A stretch of 5,419 nucleotides of DNA. It comes from CAZEJS01 sp964512645 (GTDB taxonomy: Bacteria > Actinomycetota > Geothermincolia > Fen-727 > Anoxymicrobiaceae). The notes beneath the pieces are model-generated. The model did not search any database, was not told the origin of the DNA, and saw nothing but the letters and a program-made list of their open reading frames with translations. This document shows, piece after piece, positions 1 to 3,940 of this stretch (positions are counted from its first letter, which is position 1; the number at the start of each line of letters is the position of its first letter). The stretch spans positions 1 through 5,419 of the forward strand of contig CAZEJS010000044.1 in assembly GCA_964512645.1 (NCBI GenBank), read 5' to 3'. Made by a program: the position numbers and the translations under genes.

Positions 1-1
1 C

Positions 2-104
2 GCGTGGGCCGCCGCGTGGGACGCCGCGTGGGACGCCGCGCGGGACGCCGCGCGGGACGCCGCGTGGGACGCCGCGAGGGACGCCGCGTGGGACGCCGCG
101 TGGG
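2..104 (+). repeat. 12-bp in-frame tandem repeat, about 8.5 copies
   Basis: The unit is GCGTGGGACGCC, repeated without spacers from the left edge; more copies may lie outside. Copies differ almost only at the first base of the second codon (TGG, CGG or AGG), giving the series W W W R R W R W W; the first copy also has Ala for Asp, and the ninth is partial. The period is four codons, so slippage that gains or loses copies keeps the frame. The encoded peptide is strongly helical, with Trp/Arg and Asp recurring every four residues. Confidence 0.95.
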
Positions 105-577
105 CAGTGCAGGCCGCCCTCTTACGCGACGTCGTCGGCAACCCGTTCCGGCCGGTGGCATCCCCCTACGAGCGGGTGCCCAGCCGGTGGGGAGGCGAGT
201 ACGAGTTCCGCGTCGCCTGGCTGACCCCCACCGTCCTGGCCGTCGCCCGCGCGGCCTACGAGGAGCGGCCGGGGCGGGAGTGCGGGAAGTGCCAGGGCAC
301 CGGCAAGGAGCTAAGTCCGGTGTACGGGGCTGAGGCTTATGGCGGCACTGCGGCCCGGGTTGTCAGGTACTCGCCAATCAACAACACGCGATGTTCTGAC
401 TGCCACGCCGCCGGCCGCGTCGCCGACGGCGCCCTGGACCCGACCAACCTCCTGGTCCTGGCCGACGCCCTGGAGGACGCCGGGTGCGACGGCGGGGAGT
501 TGCTGGGGCACTTGAGGTCACCCGGGCCGCACGTCAGAGGGTGTTGGGCCTTGGACCTTGTACTTGGAAAGGGGTGA
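2..577 (+). CDS. 5'-truncated Gemmata-type repeat-arm protein with DnaJ-like Cys motif
   Basis: The frame is open from the left edge to TGA at 575-577 (191 visible residues), so the true start lies outside the window; GTG at 107 is internal, because the repeats before it continue the same frame. Visible residues 1-34 are a tetrapeptide repeat of the A-W/R-D-A type. Next come a GNPFRPV box (about 46-52), a VARAAYEER helix (about 81-89), a Cys-rich insert with CGKCQGTG (C94, C97) and CSDCHAAG (C131, C134), then LADALEDAGC and the ending HVRGCWALDLVLGK. The outer layout matches an abundant uncharacterised Gemmataceae family. The CxxCxGxG-like pairs resemble the DnaJ zinc-binding region and suggest one zinc site. 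Function is unknown; a protein-interaction role is only a guess. The coding call is firm, the zinc call moderate. Confidence 0.85.
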   Translation, partial: AWAAAWDAAWDAARDAARDAAWDAARDAAWDAAWAVQAALLRDVVGNPFRPVASPYERVPSRWGGEYEFRVAWLTPTVLAVARAAYEERPGRECGKCQGTGKELSPVYGAEAYGGTAARVVRYSPINNTRCSDCHAAGRVADGALDPTNLLVLADALEDAGCDGGELLGHLRSPGPHVRGCWALDLVLGKG

Positions 578-580
578 CGA

Positions 581-898
581 ATGGCCGAGCAGTACCAGCC
601 CAACGTGGGGCACCTGTGCGACGAAAACGCGATGCGGGACGCCGTCCACTTCGCGGTGGCTCCGGTGGAGTGCGTCCACGGCGTGGACCCGGGAACCCAC
701 CTCGGGATGACGGCGGACGGGCGGGTGGCCGCCGCCGGGGCGGGCGTGGACAAGCTGATCGGAATAGCCGACCCGTTTTACACCCGCCGCATTCCTGCGG
801 GCAAGAAGTTCTGGCTCTTCCTCTACCCGAACACCATCACCGGGCTGCGCCACGTCTGGACGCACCCGGCGTTCAAGCCGAAGGCGGTGGCGCCGTGA
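581..898 (+). CDS. conserved-looking 105-aa protein of unknown function
   Basis: ATG at 581 lies three bases after the previous stop and is preceded by a purine-rich GGAAAGGGG, so the start is well supported. The protein has no signal peptide or membrane helix. It opens with a NVGHL motif, then RDAVHFAVAPV (about 19-29), a PGTHLGMTADGR turn (about 37-48), GIADPF (about 61-66), and a strongly patterned C-terminus FWLFLYPNTITGLRHVWTHP (about 77-96) rich in aromatics and His. I recall similar short proteins in planctomycete and phage-like gene strings, but cannot name a Pfam family. The compact, beta-rich look would fit a small structural or capsid-associated protein; that is inference. Its stop overlaps the next start (GTGA), which implies translational coupling. 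Confidence 0.85.
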   Translation: MAEQYQPNVGHLCDENAMRDAVHFAVAPVECVHGVDPGTHLGMTADGRVAAAGAGVDKLIGIADPFYTRRIPAGKKFWLFLYPNTITGLRHVWTHPAFKPKAVAP

Positions 899-1272
899 AC
901 CAGGAGGCCAGGGAGCTGTACCGACTCCTCACCTACGTCCGCGACAACCCCGCCGACATGGTCGCCCGCCGGGTGTACGCCGACTGGCTCGACGACCACG
1001 ACGAGCCGGAGTTGGCGGCCGAGCAGCGGGAGGTCTGCGACAGGCACGGGCCGGCGGTCGCCGACGCCGAGGCTCGGCTCAAGGACGTCGCGGACCAACT
1101 CGCGGGCGGGGACTACGCCGGCATGCTCAAGGGCGCCGTCGAGGGCGGGTACACGTTCTCTGACGAATCCTGGAGCTACGAAATTGACTGGCGGCAGTTC
1201 TGGGACGACGTCGCGACCGTGACCGGCAAGGCGCCGGAGCGGTCCACCGACGGCTTCCGCTGCGCCTGCTAG
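895..1272 (+). CDS. TIGR02996-domain protein with C-terminal CxC tail
   Basis: GTG at 895 overlaps the previous TGA by the GTGA arrangement. The frame stays open upstream, but that part overlaps the previous gene and reads as Arg/Gly-rich shadow, so 895 is preferred. The 125-aa product carries the repeat-companion (TIGR02996) signature in residues 1-46: a leading helix, DNPAD, RRVYADWLDDHDEPELAAEQRE. This domain is expanded in Gemmata and relatives; its role is unknown. Residues 54-72 form an acidic/basic helix. The C-terminus has FWDDVATVTG (102-111) and ends FRCAC (C123, C125). The following gene has the same outer architecture, so the two look like paralogues. No enzyme motif is visible. 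Confidence 0.88.
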   Translation: MNQEARELYRLLTYVRDNPADMVARRVYADWLDDHDEPELAAEQREVCDRHGPAVADAEARLKDVADQLAGGDYAGMLKGAVEGGYTFSDESWSYEIDWRQFWDDVATVTGKAPERSTDGFRCAC

Positions 1273-1282
1273 GGGGTGGCCC

Positions 1283-1792
1283 GTGAACCAAGCCTTCGAG
1301 GCCGCCCTGGCGGCCGACCGCTACGACCGCGTGACCCGCCTGGCCTACGCGGACTGGCTGGAGGAGCACGGCTACGACGACGAGGCGGCCGAGATGCGCC
1401 GCCGGGCCACCCCCGCGTGGGAGGAGGCCGACCGCTGGATGCACGACTTCGCCGACCGCTGCGGCGGGACGTGCGAGAACTACGGCGAGGACTGGAAGCG
1501 TAACTTGGTCACCGGGCGGTACGAAAAGACGGGCGTCGAAATACGGTGGCGGAAAGTCACCTACGGCGACGTGGTCGAGGCGGGGCGTCAATACGTCGCG
1601 ACGTGTAACGACGAGCGGGGCTTCTGGGAGGGGGACGTGTTCATCCAGAGCGGCAGCGAGACGGCCCGGAATTTGTTTGAGGGCGACGGCGGCGAGGAGA
1701 CCAAGACATTGTTCTGGAAGCACTGGCAAACGGTCACCGGAATTTCGGTCGGGCCGGAGAGGCAAGGCGTACCGTTCTCGTGCAGCTGTTAA
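1283..1792 (+). CDS. second TIGR02996-domain protein with C-terminal CxC tail
   Basis: GTG at 1283 starts ten bases after the previous stop; a GGGGGTGG run upstream is a weak ribosome site. The 169-aa product begins MNQ, like its neighbour, and carries LAYADWLEEHGYDDEAAEMRR (residues about 20-40), a TIGR02996-type signature. A middle region absent from the previous gene has TYGDVVEAGRQYV (93-105) and SGSETARNLFEG (about 123-134). The C-terminus has FWKHWQTVTG (144-153) and ends FSCSC (C167, C169), matching the tail of the previous protein. Isolated Cys at 60 and 64 (CGGTC) could join a metal site with the tail; this is conjecture. Function is unknown. Tandem duplication followed by divergence is the likely origin of the pair. 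Confidence 0.88.
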   Translation: MNQAFEAALAADRYDRVTRLAYADWLEEHGYDDEAAEMRRRATPAWEEADRWMHDFADRCGGTCENYGEDWKRNLVTGRYEKTGVEIRWRKVTYGDVVEAGRQYVATCNDERGFWEGDVFIQSGSETARNLFEGDGGEETKTLFWKHWQTVTGISVGPERQGVPFSCSC

Positions 1793-1794
1793 GT

Positions 1795-1804
1795 GGAGAG
1801 GAGG
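1795..1804 (+). promoter_or_regulatory. ribosome binding site that fixes the start of the 56-aa gene
   Basis: The purine run GGAGAGGAGG ends nine bases before ATG at 1814. An in-frame GTG at 1793 directly follows the previous stop, but starting there would place this Shine-Dalgarno-like run inside the coding region and leave the GTG without a site of its own. The run therefore favours 1814. Confidence 0.75.
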
Positions 1805-1813
1805 CGTAGAAAA

Positions 1814-1984
1814 ATGAACGCATTTGGCTACACGTTGTCCGCCATGTGTACCCTGGTCGTGCTCACCGTCGTGTGCCACGCCTCGGCGGCGGTGACCCTG
1901 TGGGTAGACCGCCGGGAGTCAGAAGTGGTGGTTTCCCACGCCTCCGTGTGTCCTCACCTGGAAAGGTGGAACAAGAAGCCATGA
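1814..1984 (+). CDS. 56-aa single-pass membrane or secreted small protein
   Basis: The product starts MNAFGYTLSA and has a hydrophobic stretch at residues about 7-30 (MCTLVVLTVV, then CHASAAVTLWV), followed by a charged segment and two further residues of note, H42 and C46. No Lys/Arg precedes the hydrophobic stretch, so a classical signal peptide is not obvious; the ASA-A stretch could be a cleavage site, or the whole could be a membrane anchor with the DRRESE end on one side. The stop overlaps the next start (ATGA at 1981), so it is probably translated together with the downstream gene. No family is recognised. The good ribosome site and tight spacing support it as real despite its size. 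Confidence 0.68.
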   Translation: MNAFGYTLSAMCTLVVLTVVCHASAAVTLWVDRRESEVVVSHASVCPHLERWNKKP

Positions 1985-2319
1985 CACGGGATTACGTTGT
2001 ACTGTCGAACGACCTGGACGACCTGGGCATAAGGGACCACGCTTGTGCCCTGTGCTGGGACGACGATGCGGAACCGTTTTCGGTTCCCGTCCGGCCGGGA
2101 CTTGACTTGACCGTACCCATTTGCCTGCCTTGCGCCGAGTACGTCATGCGATCTGAACACGTCCTTCGGGACATACCCTTCTTCCGGGAACTGTACATTG
2201 AACACTCGTGGGGACTTACGGTTGCGACCCGTCCGGAGCAGGGTGGACTCCCTCCTGGCGGACCTGCGGTACGCCAGGAGGAGGCTGGGAGAGGTCAACC
2301 AGCGCCTGGCGGTCCTTGA
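1981..2319 (+). CDS. small protein with two CxxC motifs, possible zinc ribbon
   Basis: ATG at 1981 overlaps the previous TGA. The 112-aa frame has CALC (C22, C25) and CLPC (C48, C51) 22 residues apart, the usual layout of a four-Cys zinc knuckle, followed by an acidic/aromatic segment, FFRELYIEH (67-75). After about residue 80 the sequence becomes a Gly/Pro-rich string overlapping the N-terminal frame of the next gene, so the last 30 or so residues may have no function of their own, or a frame error may hide the true end. The local base composition is less GC-rich than in the right half of the window. Function is unknown; binding of a nucleic acid or a protein partner through the zinc site is a guess. 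Confidence 0.72.
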   Translation: MTRDYVVLSNDLDDLGIRDHACALCWDDDAEPFSVPVRPGLDLTVPICLPCAEYVMRSEHVLRDIPFFRELYIEHSWGLTVATRPEQGGLPPGGPAVRQEEAGRGQPAPGGP

Positions 2320-2587
2320 GGACCGCCACCGAGACCTTATGGAAGCCAGGGCCATCCTCCAGCAGGTCGCCGAGGAAGTCCAGACCCACTCCCACCGGGC
2401 CGTGGCGGGNNNNNNNNNNNNNNNNNNNNNNNNNNNNNNNNNNNNNNNNNNNNNNNNNNNNNNNNNNNNNNNNNNNNNNNNNNNNNNNNNNNNNNNNNNN
2501 NNNNNNNNNGCCGACGAGTGCGGCGTTCAAATCGTGTTCGTGACCCATTCCGACGAAATGGCCTGTGGGAAGGTGGTGGACCTGTGA
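2243..2587 (+). CDS. truncated Rad50/SMC-type ATPase, middle lost in an assembly gap
   Basis: The N-terminal part is a charged coiled coil with Leu in heptad-like positions (ADLRYARRR, VNQRLAVLEDRHRDL, ARAILQQVAEEVQTHSHR). After 100 N the frame resumes and ends GVQIVFVTHSDEMACGKVVDL; the hydrophobic strand plus VTH is the switch (H-loop) histidine region of ABC/SMC ATPases. I recall short phage-type members with a coiled coil, an ABC-signature-like segment, Walker B, and an ending of this kind. The signature and Walker B would fall in the gap. No Walker A (GxxxxGKS/T) precedes the coiled coil, so this appears to be only the C-terminal half of a Rad50-like head. Start is uncertain: GTG at 2243 has GGAG four bases upstream and starts just before the coil; TTG at 2222 or 2198 are alternatives. 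A DNA repair or recombination role is inferred. Confidence 0.72.
   Translation: MDSLLADLRYARRRLGEVNQRLAVLEDRHRDLMEARAILQQVAEEVQTHSHRAVAXXXXXXXXXXXXXXXXXXXXXXXXXXXXXXXXXXADECGVQIVFVTHSDEMACGKVVDL
2410..2509. other. assembly gap of 100 N inside the ATPase gene
   Basis: Exactly 100 consecutive N, the customary placeholder for a gap of unknown length. The flanks read as the beginning and end of one ATPase-type gene, so the scaffold join is believable. The frame match across the gap is not informative, because the N count is arbitrary. Coordinates to the right of this point are offset by an unknown amount relative to the true replicon. Confidence 0.97.
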
Positions 2588-2820
2588 GCTTGCAAGAAGT
2601 GAAGGTAGGAGACATCGTCGTCCGGAAAATATCATCGGACGAGGTTCTTATGCAACTGAAGGTGACCCACGTCACCGAGGACAAGGTTGTCTGTGGCGCC
2701 TGGGAGTTTGATAGAGAGACGGGGGTGGAGATCGACGAGGACCTGCACTGGGGGCCGAAGTACGGCAGAACGGGGAGTTACATCCAACCTCAAGACACAA
2801 ACTCGTCCACCCAGCGATAG
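2584..2820 (+). CDS. conserved small 78-aa protein (VGDxVxR ... CGxWxFDRxTGxEIDEDL)
   Basis: GTG at 2584 overlaps the ATPase stop (GTGA). The product begins MSLQEVKVGDIVVRKI, then LKVTHVTEDKVVCGAWEFDR (about 25-44), ETGVEIDEDLHWGP (45-58) and TGSYI (64-68), followed by a polar tail. The pattern of a VGD-VVR strand, a CG-W-FDR turn and an acidic IDEDL-WG box is one I recall from short uncharacterised proteins in planctomycetes and cyanobacteria. It looks like a small beta-barrel or SH3-like fold; no catalytic residues are apparent. Coupling to the ATPase stop suggests co-expression with it. The last ten codons overlap, on the other strand, the end of the convergent KTSC gene. Confidence 0.83.
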   Translation: MSLQEVKVGDIVVRKISSDEVLMQLKVTHVTEDKVVCGAWEFDRETGVEIDEDLHWGPKYGRTGSYIQPQDTNSSTQR

Positions 2821-3170
2821 GGCTCGGCAGGCTTGCGGTGGAGGTGCCTGTTTCCCTTACCCCGAACCCTCACGTTACTCCAGACCCAGTCCCCCTTGGA
2901 CCCCGCCAGGACGAAGTCCATGGCCTCGTGGGAGTTGATCGACTTGTACCGCCACTGGTCCCCGTTTATGTAGGCGACGTACAGGGTCATCTCCTCCCAG
3001 TCGTACCTCGCGGCGGAGACGTTGGAGGAGATGACGTACATGGTAAACTTGTGGTGGAGAAACTTGGAGACCGGGTCGTCGGCGTACCGGGGGACATCCC
3101 TTTCCTTGGTCCGCCACTTCGAGACGACCCGGACGACCTTTTCCAGTTTGTCGGAAATGAATTCCAGCAC
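2790..3170 (-). CDS. KTSC-domain protein
   Basis: Residues about 46-102 match the KTSC domain pattern (Pfam PF13619, named after the C-terminal region of some lysyl-tRNA synthetases): VISSNVSAARYDWEEMTLYV, then a NGDQWRYKSI strand pair, the helix EAMDFVLAGSKG, and WVWSNVR. KTSC domains are short beta-rich modules common as stand-alone proteins in bacteria and phages; their function is not established. Residues 1-45 form a basic amphipathic helix (KLEKVVRVVSKWRTKER) plus linker that is not part of the domain, and the C-terminus has a basic patch (RGKGNRHLHRKP). GTG at 3170 is placed by GGAG seven bases upstream, inside the end of the preceding gene. It is the last gene of the minus-strand run and meets the plus-strand run with a 31-bp overlap. 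Confidence 0.87.
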   Translation of the reverse strand: MLEFISDKLEKVVRVVSKWRTKERDVPRYADDPVSKFLHHKFTMYVISSNVSAARYDWEEMTLYVAYINGDQWRYKSINSHEAMDFVLAGSKGDWVWSNVRVRGKGNRHLHRKPAEPYRWVDEFVS

Positions 3171-3174
3171 GGCG

Positions 3175-3510
3175 TCACTCCAGCAGACTCATGTACCCCT
3201 GCGTCAGGTCGGTGTAGAACCCCGAGTCGATCCGGCGGATGGTGTAGGCGTAGATCCCGGCATCCATGCCGGACGTGTCCCGGCTCTGGACGGTGAACGA
3301 GAACTGCCCCTGGCCGGAGTTCACGATGTTCATGCCACTGACGCCGTAGTAGCCCGACGCCATGGACTTCAAGATGTGGCCGGACGTCGAGCCGAACCGC
3401 TTGCTCAACTGCATCTGGACCGACCAGCCGCCGATGGCCGTCTCCGGGACGAGGGGGACGGTGATGTCGGCGTCTTCCAACTTGTGCAGGGAAAAGTCGC
3501 AGTATTCCAC
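3175..3510 (-). CDS. small beta-rich protein, possibly phage-structural
   Basis: GTG at 3510 follows the upstream stop by three bases, with GAGGGG six bases before it. The 111-aa product alternates short beta strands: DITVPLV (about 15-21), WSVQMQLSKRF, a Gly/Ser-rich middle, then QFSFTVQSRDTSGMDAGIYA (69-88), YTIRRIDSG and the ending LTQGYMSLLE. The order of a variable-strand segment, S-x-DT-x-GM/L-x-aG-x-Y and LT-x-G recalls small immunoglobulin-like or baseplate-type proteins in phage-like regions, including some in planctomycetes. There is no signal peptide and no catalytic motif. The phage-structural reading is inference from fold-like patterning only; an ordinary beta-sandwich binding protein is equally possible. 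Confidence 0.82.
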   Translation of the reverse strand: MEYCDFSLHKLEDADITVPLVPETAIGGWSVQMQLSKRFGSTSGHILKSMASGYYGVSGMNIVNSGQGQFSFTVQSRDTSGMDAGIYAYTIRRIDSGFYTDLTQGYMSLLE

Positions 3511-3513
3511 AGG

Positions 3514-3798
3514 TCACCCCTCGGAGTTTGATTTCTTGGCTGCCTGCCTCCGAACGGCCTCGTCGAGGAGGCCGGAGGCCGGGTCGGTCGGGTCCAGGGA
3601 GAACGCGATGCCGTTAATTACCGACAGGGCCACGGCCTTCATGGTATCAACCCAGCCCAATTTCCCGGCCTGGGACCGCAGGTGCCGCAGGATCTCCTCC
3701 CTGTGCTCCCCGGAATACCCCTCCACCCCCCACTTGTTCATCCGCACTTCCCACGACTGATGCCCCATGCACGCCTTCAGTCCCAGGGGGCTTTGCAC
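3514..3798 (-). CDS. 94-aa stand-alone copy of the Cys/WG module found in the PRTase-HAD protein
   Basis: Residues 9-87 align by eye, almost without gaps, with the module at about residues 104-175 of the upstream large protein (counting its TTG codon at 5347 as residue 1). Shared positions include C10, RM-x-x-WG (19-24), R-x-EIL (33-37), the QA-x-KLGW box (43-49), KA-x-AL-x-V (54-60) and GLLDEA-x-RR (76-84). The large protein has Cys where this one has H13 and Y28, so any metal site would differ. GTG at 3798 has no ribosome site, and TGA TAA precedes it in frame; ATG at 3768 has a weak AAGG upstream. A strong site at 3865-3871 serves an out-of-frame GTG at 3859 instead, so the start, or even a frame error near the CCCCC run just after the start, is open. 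Function is unknown. Confidence 0.78.
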   Translation of the reverse strand: MQSPLGLKACMGHQSWEVRMNKWGVEGYSGEHREEILRHLRSQAGKLGWVDTMKAVALSVINGIAFSLDPTDPASGLLDEAVRRQAAKKSNSEG

Positions 3799-3851
3799 AT
3801 TTTATCACAACGACTTGCGAATAAATGTGCAGCTCGGACAATAAATGTGCA
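3794..3851 (-). repeat. three copies of a TGCACATTTAT motif, two direct and one inverted
   Basis: Read on the minus strand, TGCACATTTATT begins at 3851 and again at 3831, exactly 20 bp apart. An inverted copy, ATAAAATGTGCA, lies at 3805-3794. The inverted copy can pair with either direct copy; with the nearer one the stem is nine perfect pairs, extendable past one bulged base, with a loop of about 15. The GTG start at 3798 lies inside the inverted copy. The 20-bp period is not a multiple of three, so coding does not explain the repeat; it is close to two helical turns, as in tandem protein-binding sites. The motif is AT-rich in very GC-rich surroundings. Confidence 0.8.
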
Positions 3852-3856
3852 GGCTT

Positions 3857-3871
3857 CACCGCGCCCTCCTT
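3857..3871 (-). promoter_or_regulatory. strong ribosome site and GTG of a possible leader ORF
   Basis: On the minus strand AAGGAGG (3871-3865) lies five bases before GTG at 3859, the best Shine-Dalgarno match in the window. The ORF it opens begins MKPAHLLSELHIYSQVVVIK, runs through the TGCACATTTAT repeats, and is one base out of frame with the 94-aa gene, overlapping it to 3647. It may be a leader peptide, or it may mark a frame error separating the real start from the gene. The rest of the spacer, 3872-3940, shows no convincing terminator hairpin or promoter; GATAAAAT at 3808-3801 (minus strand) is a possible but weak -10-like element. Confidence 0.55.
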
Positions 3872-3940
3872 GGCATCGGGATCACGTCTCGCGGCCCGCC
3901 CCCAAAGGTCCGCCCAACAGATGGTAGTCGCGGGGGAGAT

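Noticed and set aside
2..104. CRISPR-like array
   Set aside because: The 12-bp units are contiguous, with no unique spacers, and encode an in-frame peptide repeat.
4..333. Arg/Gly-rich plus-strand ORF over the repeat
   Set aside because: It is the 12-bp repeat read in the wrong frame; the frame from base 2 continues into the recognisable GNPFRPV family and ends next to the next gene's start.
484..895. Upstream extension of the first TIGR02996 gene
   Set aside because: The frame is open, but the extension overlaps the previous gene completely and is Arg/Gly-rich without motifs; GTG 895 gives the usual stop-start overlap.
1127..1879. 250-residue minus-strand ORF
   Set aside because: It lies antisense to the two CxC-tailed genes and reads as Pro/Arg/Val-rich low-complexity shadow, typical of high-GC DNA, with no domain motif.
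2838..3531. Plus-strand ORFs opposite the KTSC and beta-rich genes
   Set aside because: No recognisable motifs, and the minus-strand frames have domain patterns, ribosome sites and tight spacing.
3872..3940. Intrinsic terminator after the PRTase-HAD gene
   Set aside because: G-rich and C-rich stretches are present, but I found no convincing stem followed by a U run on the minus strand.
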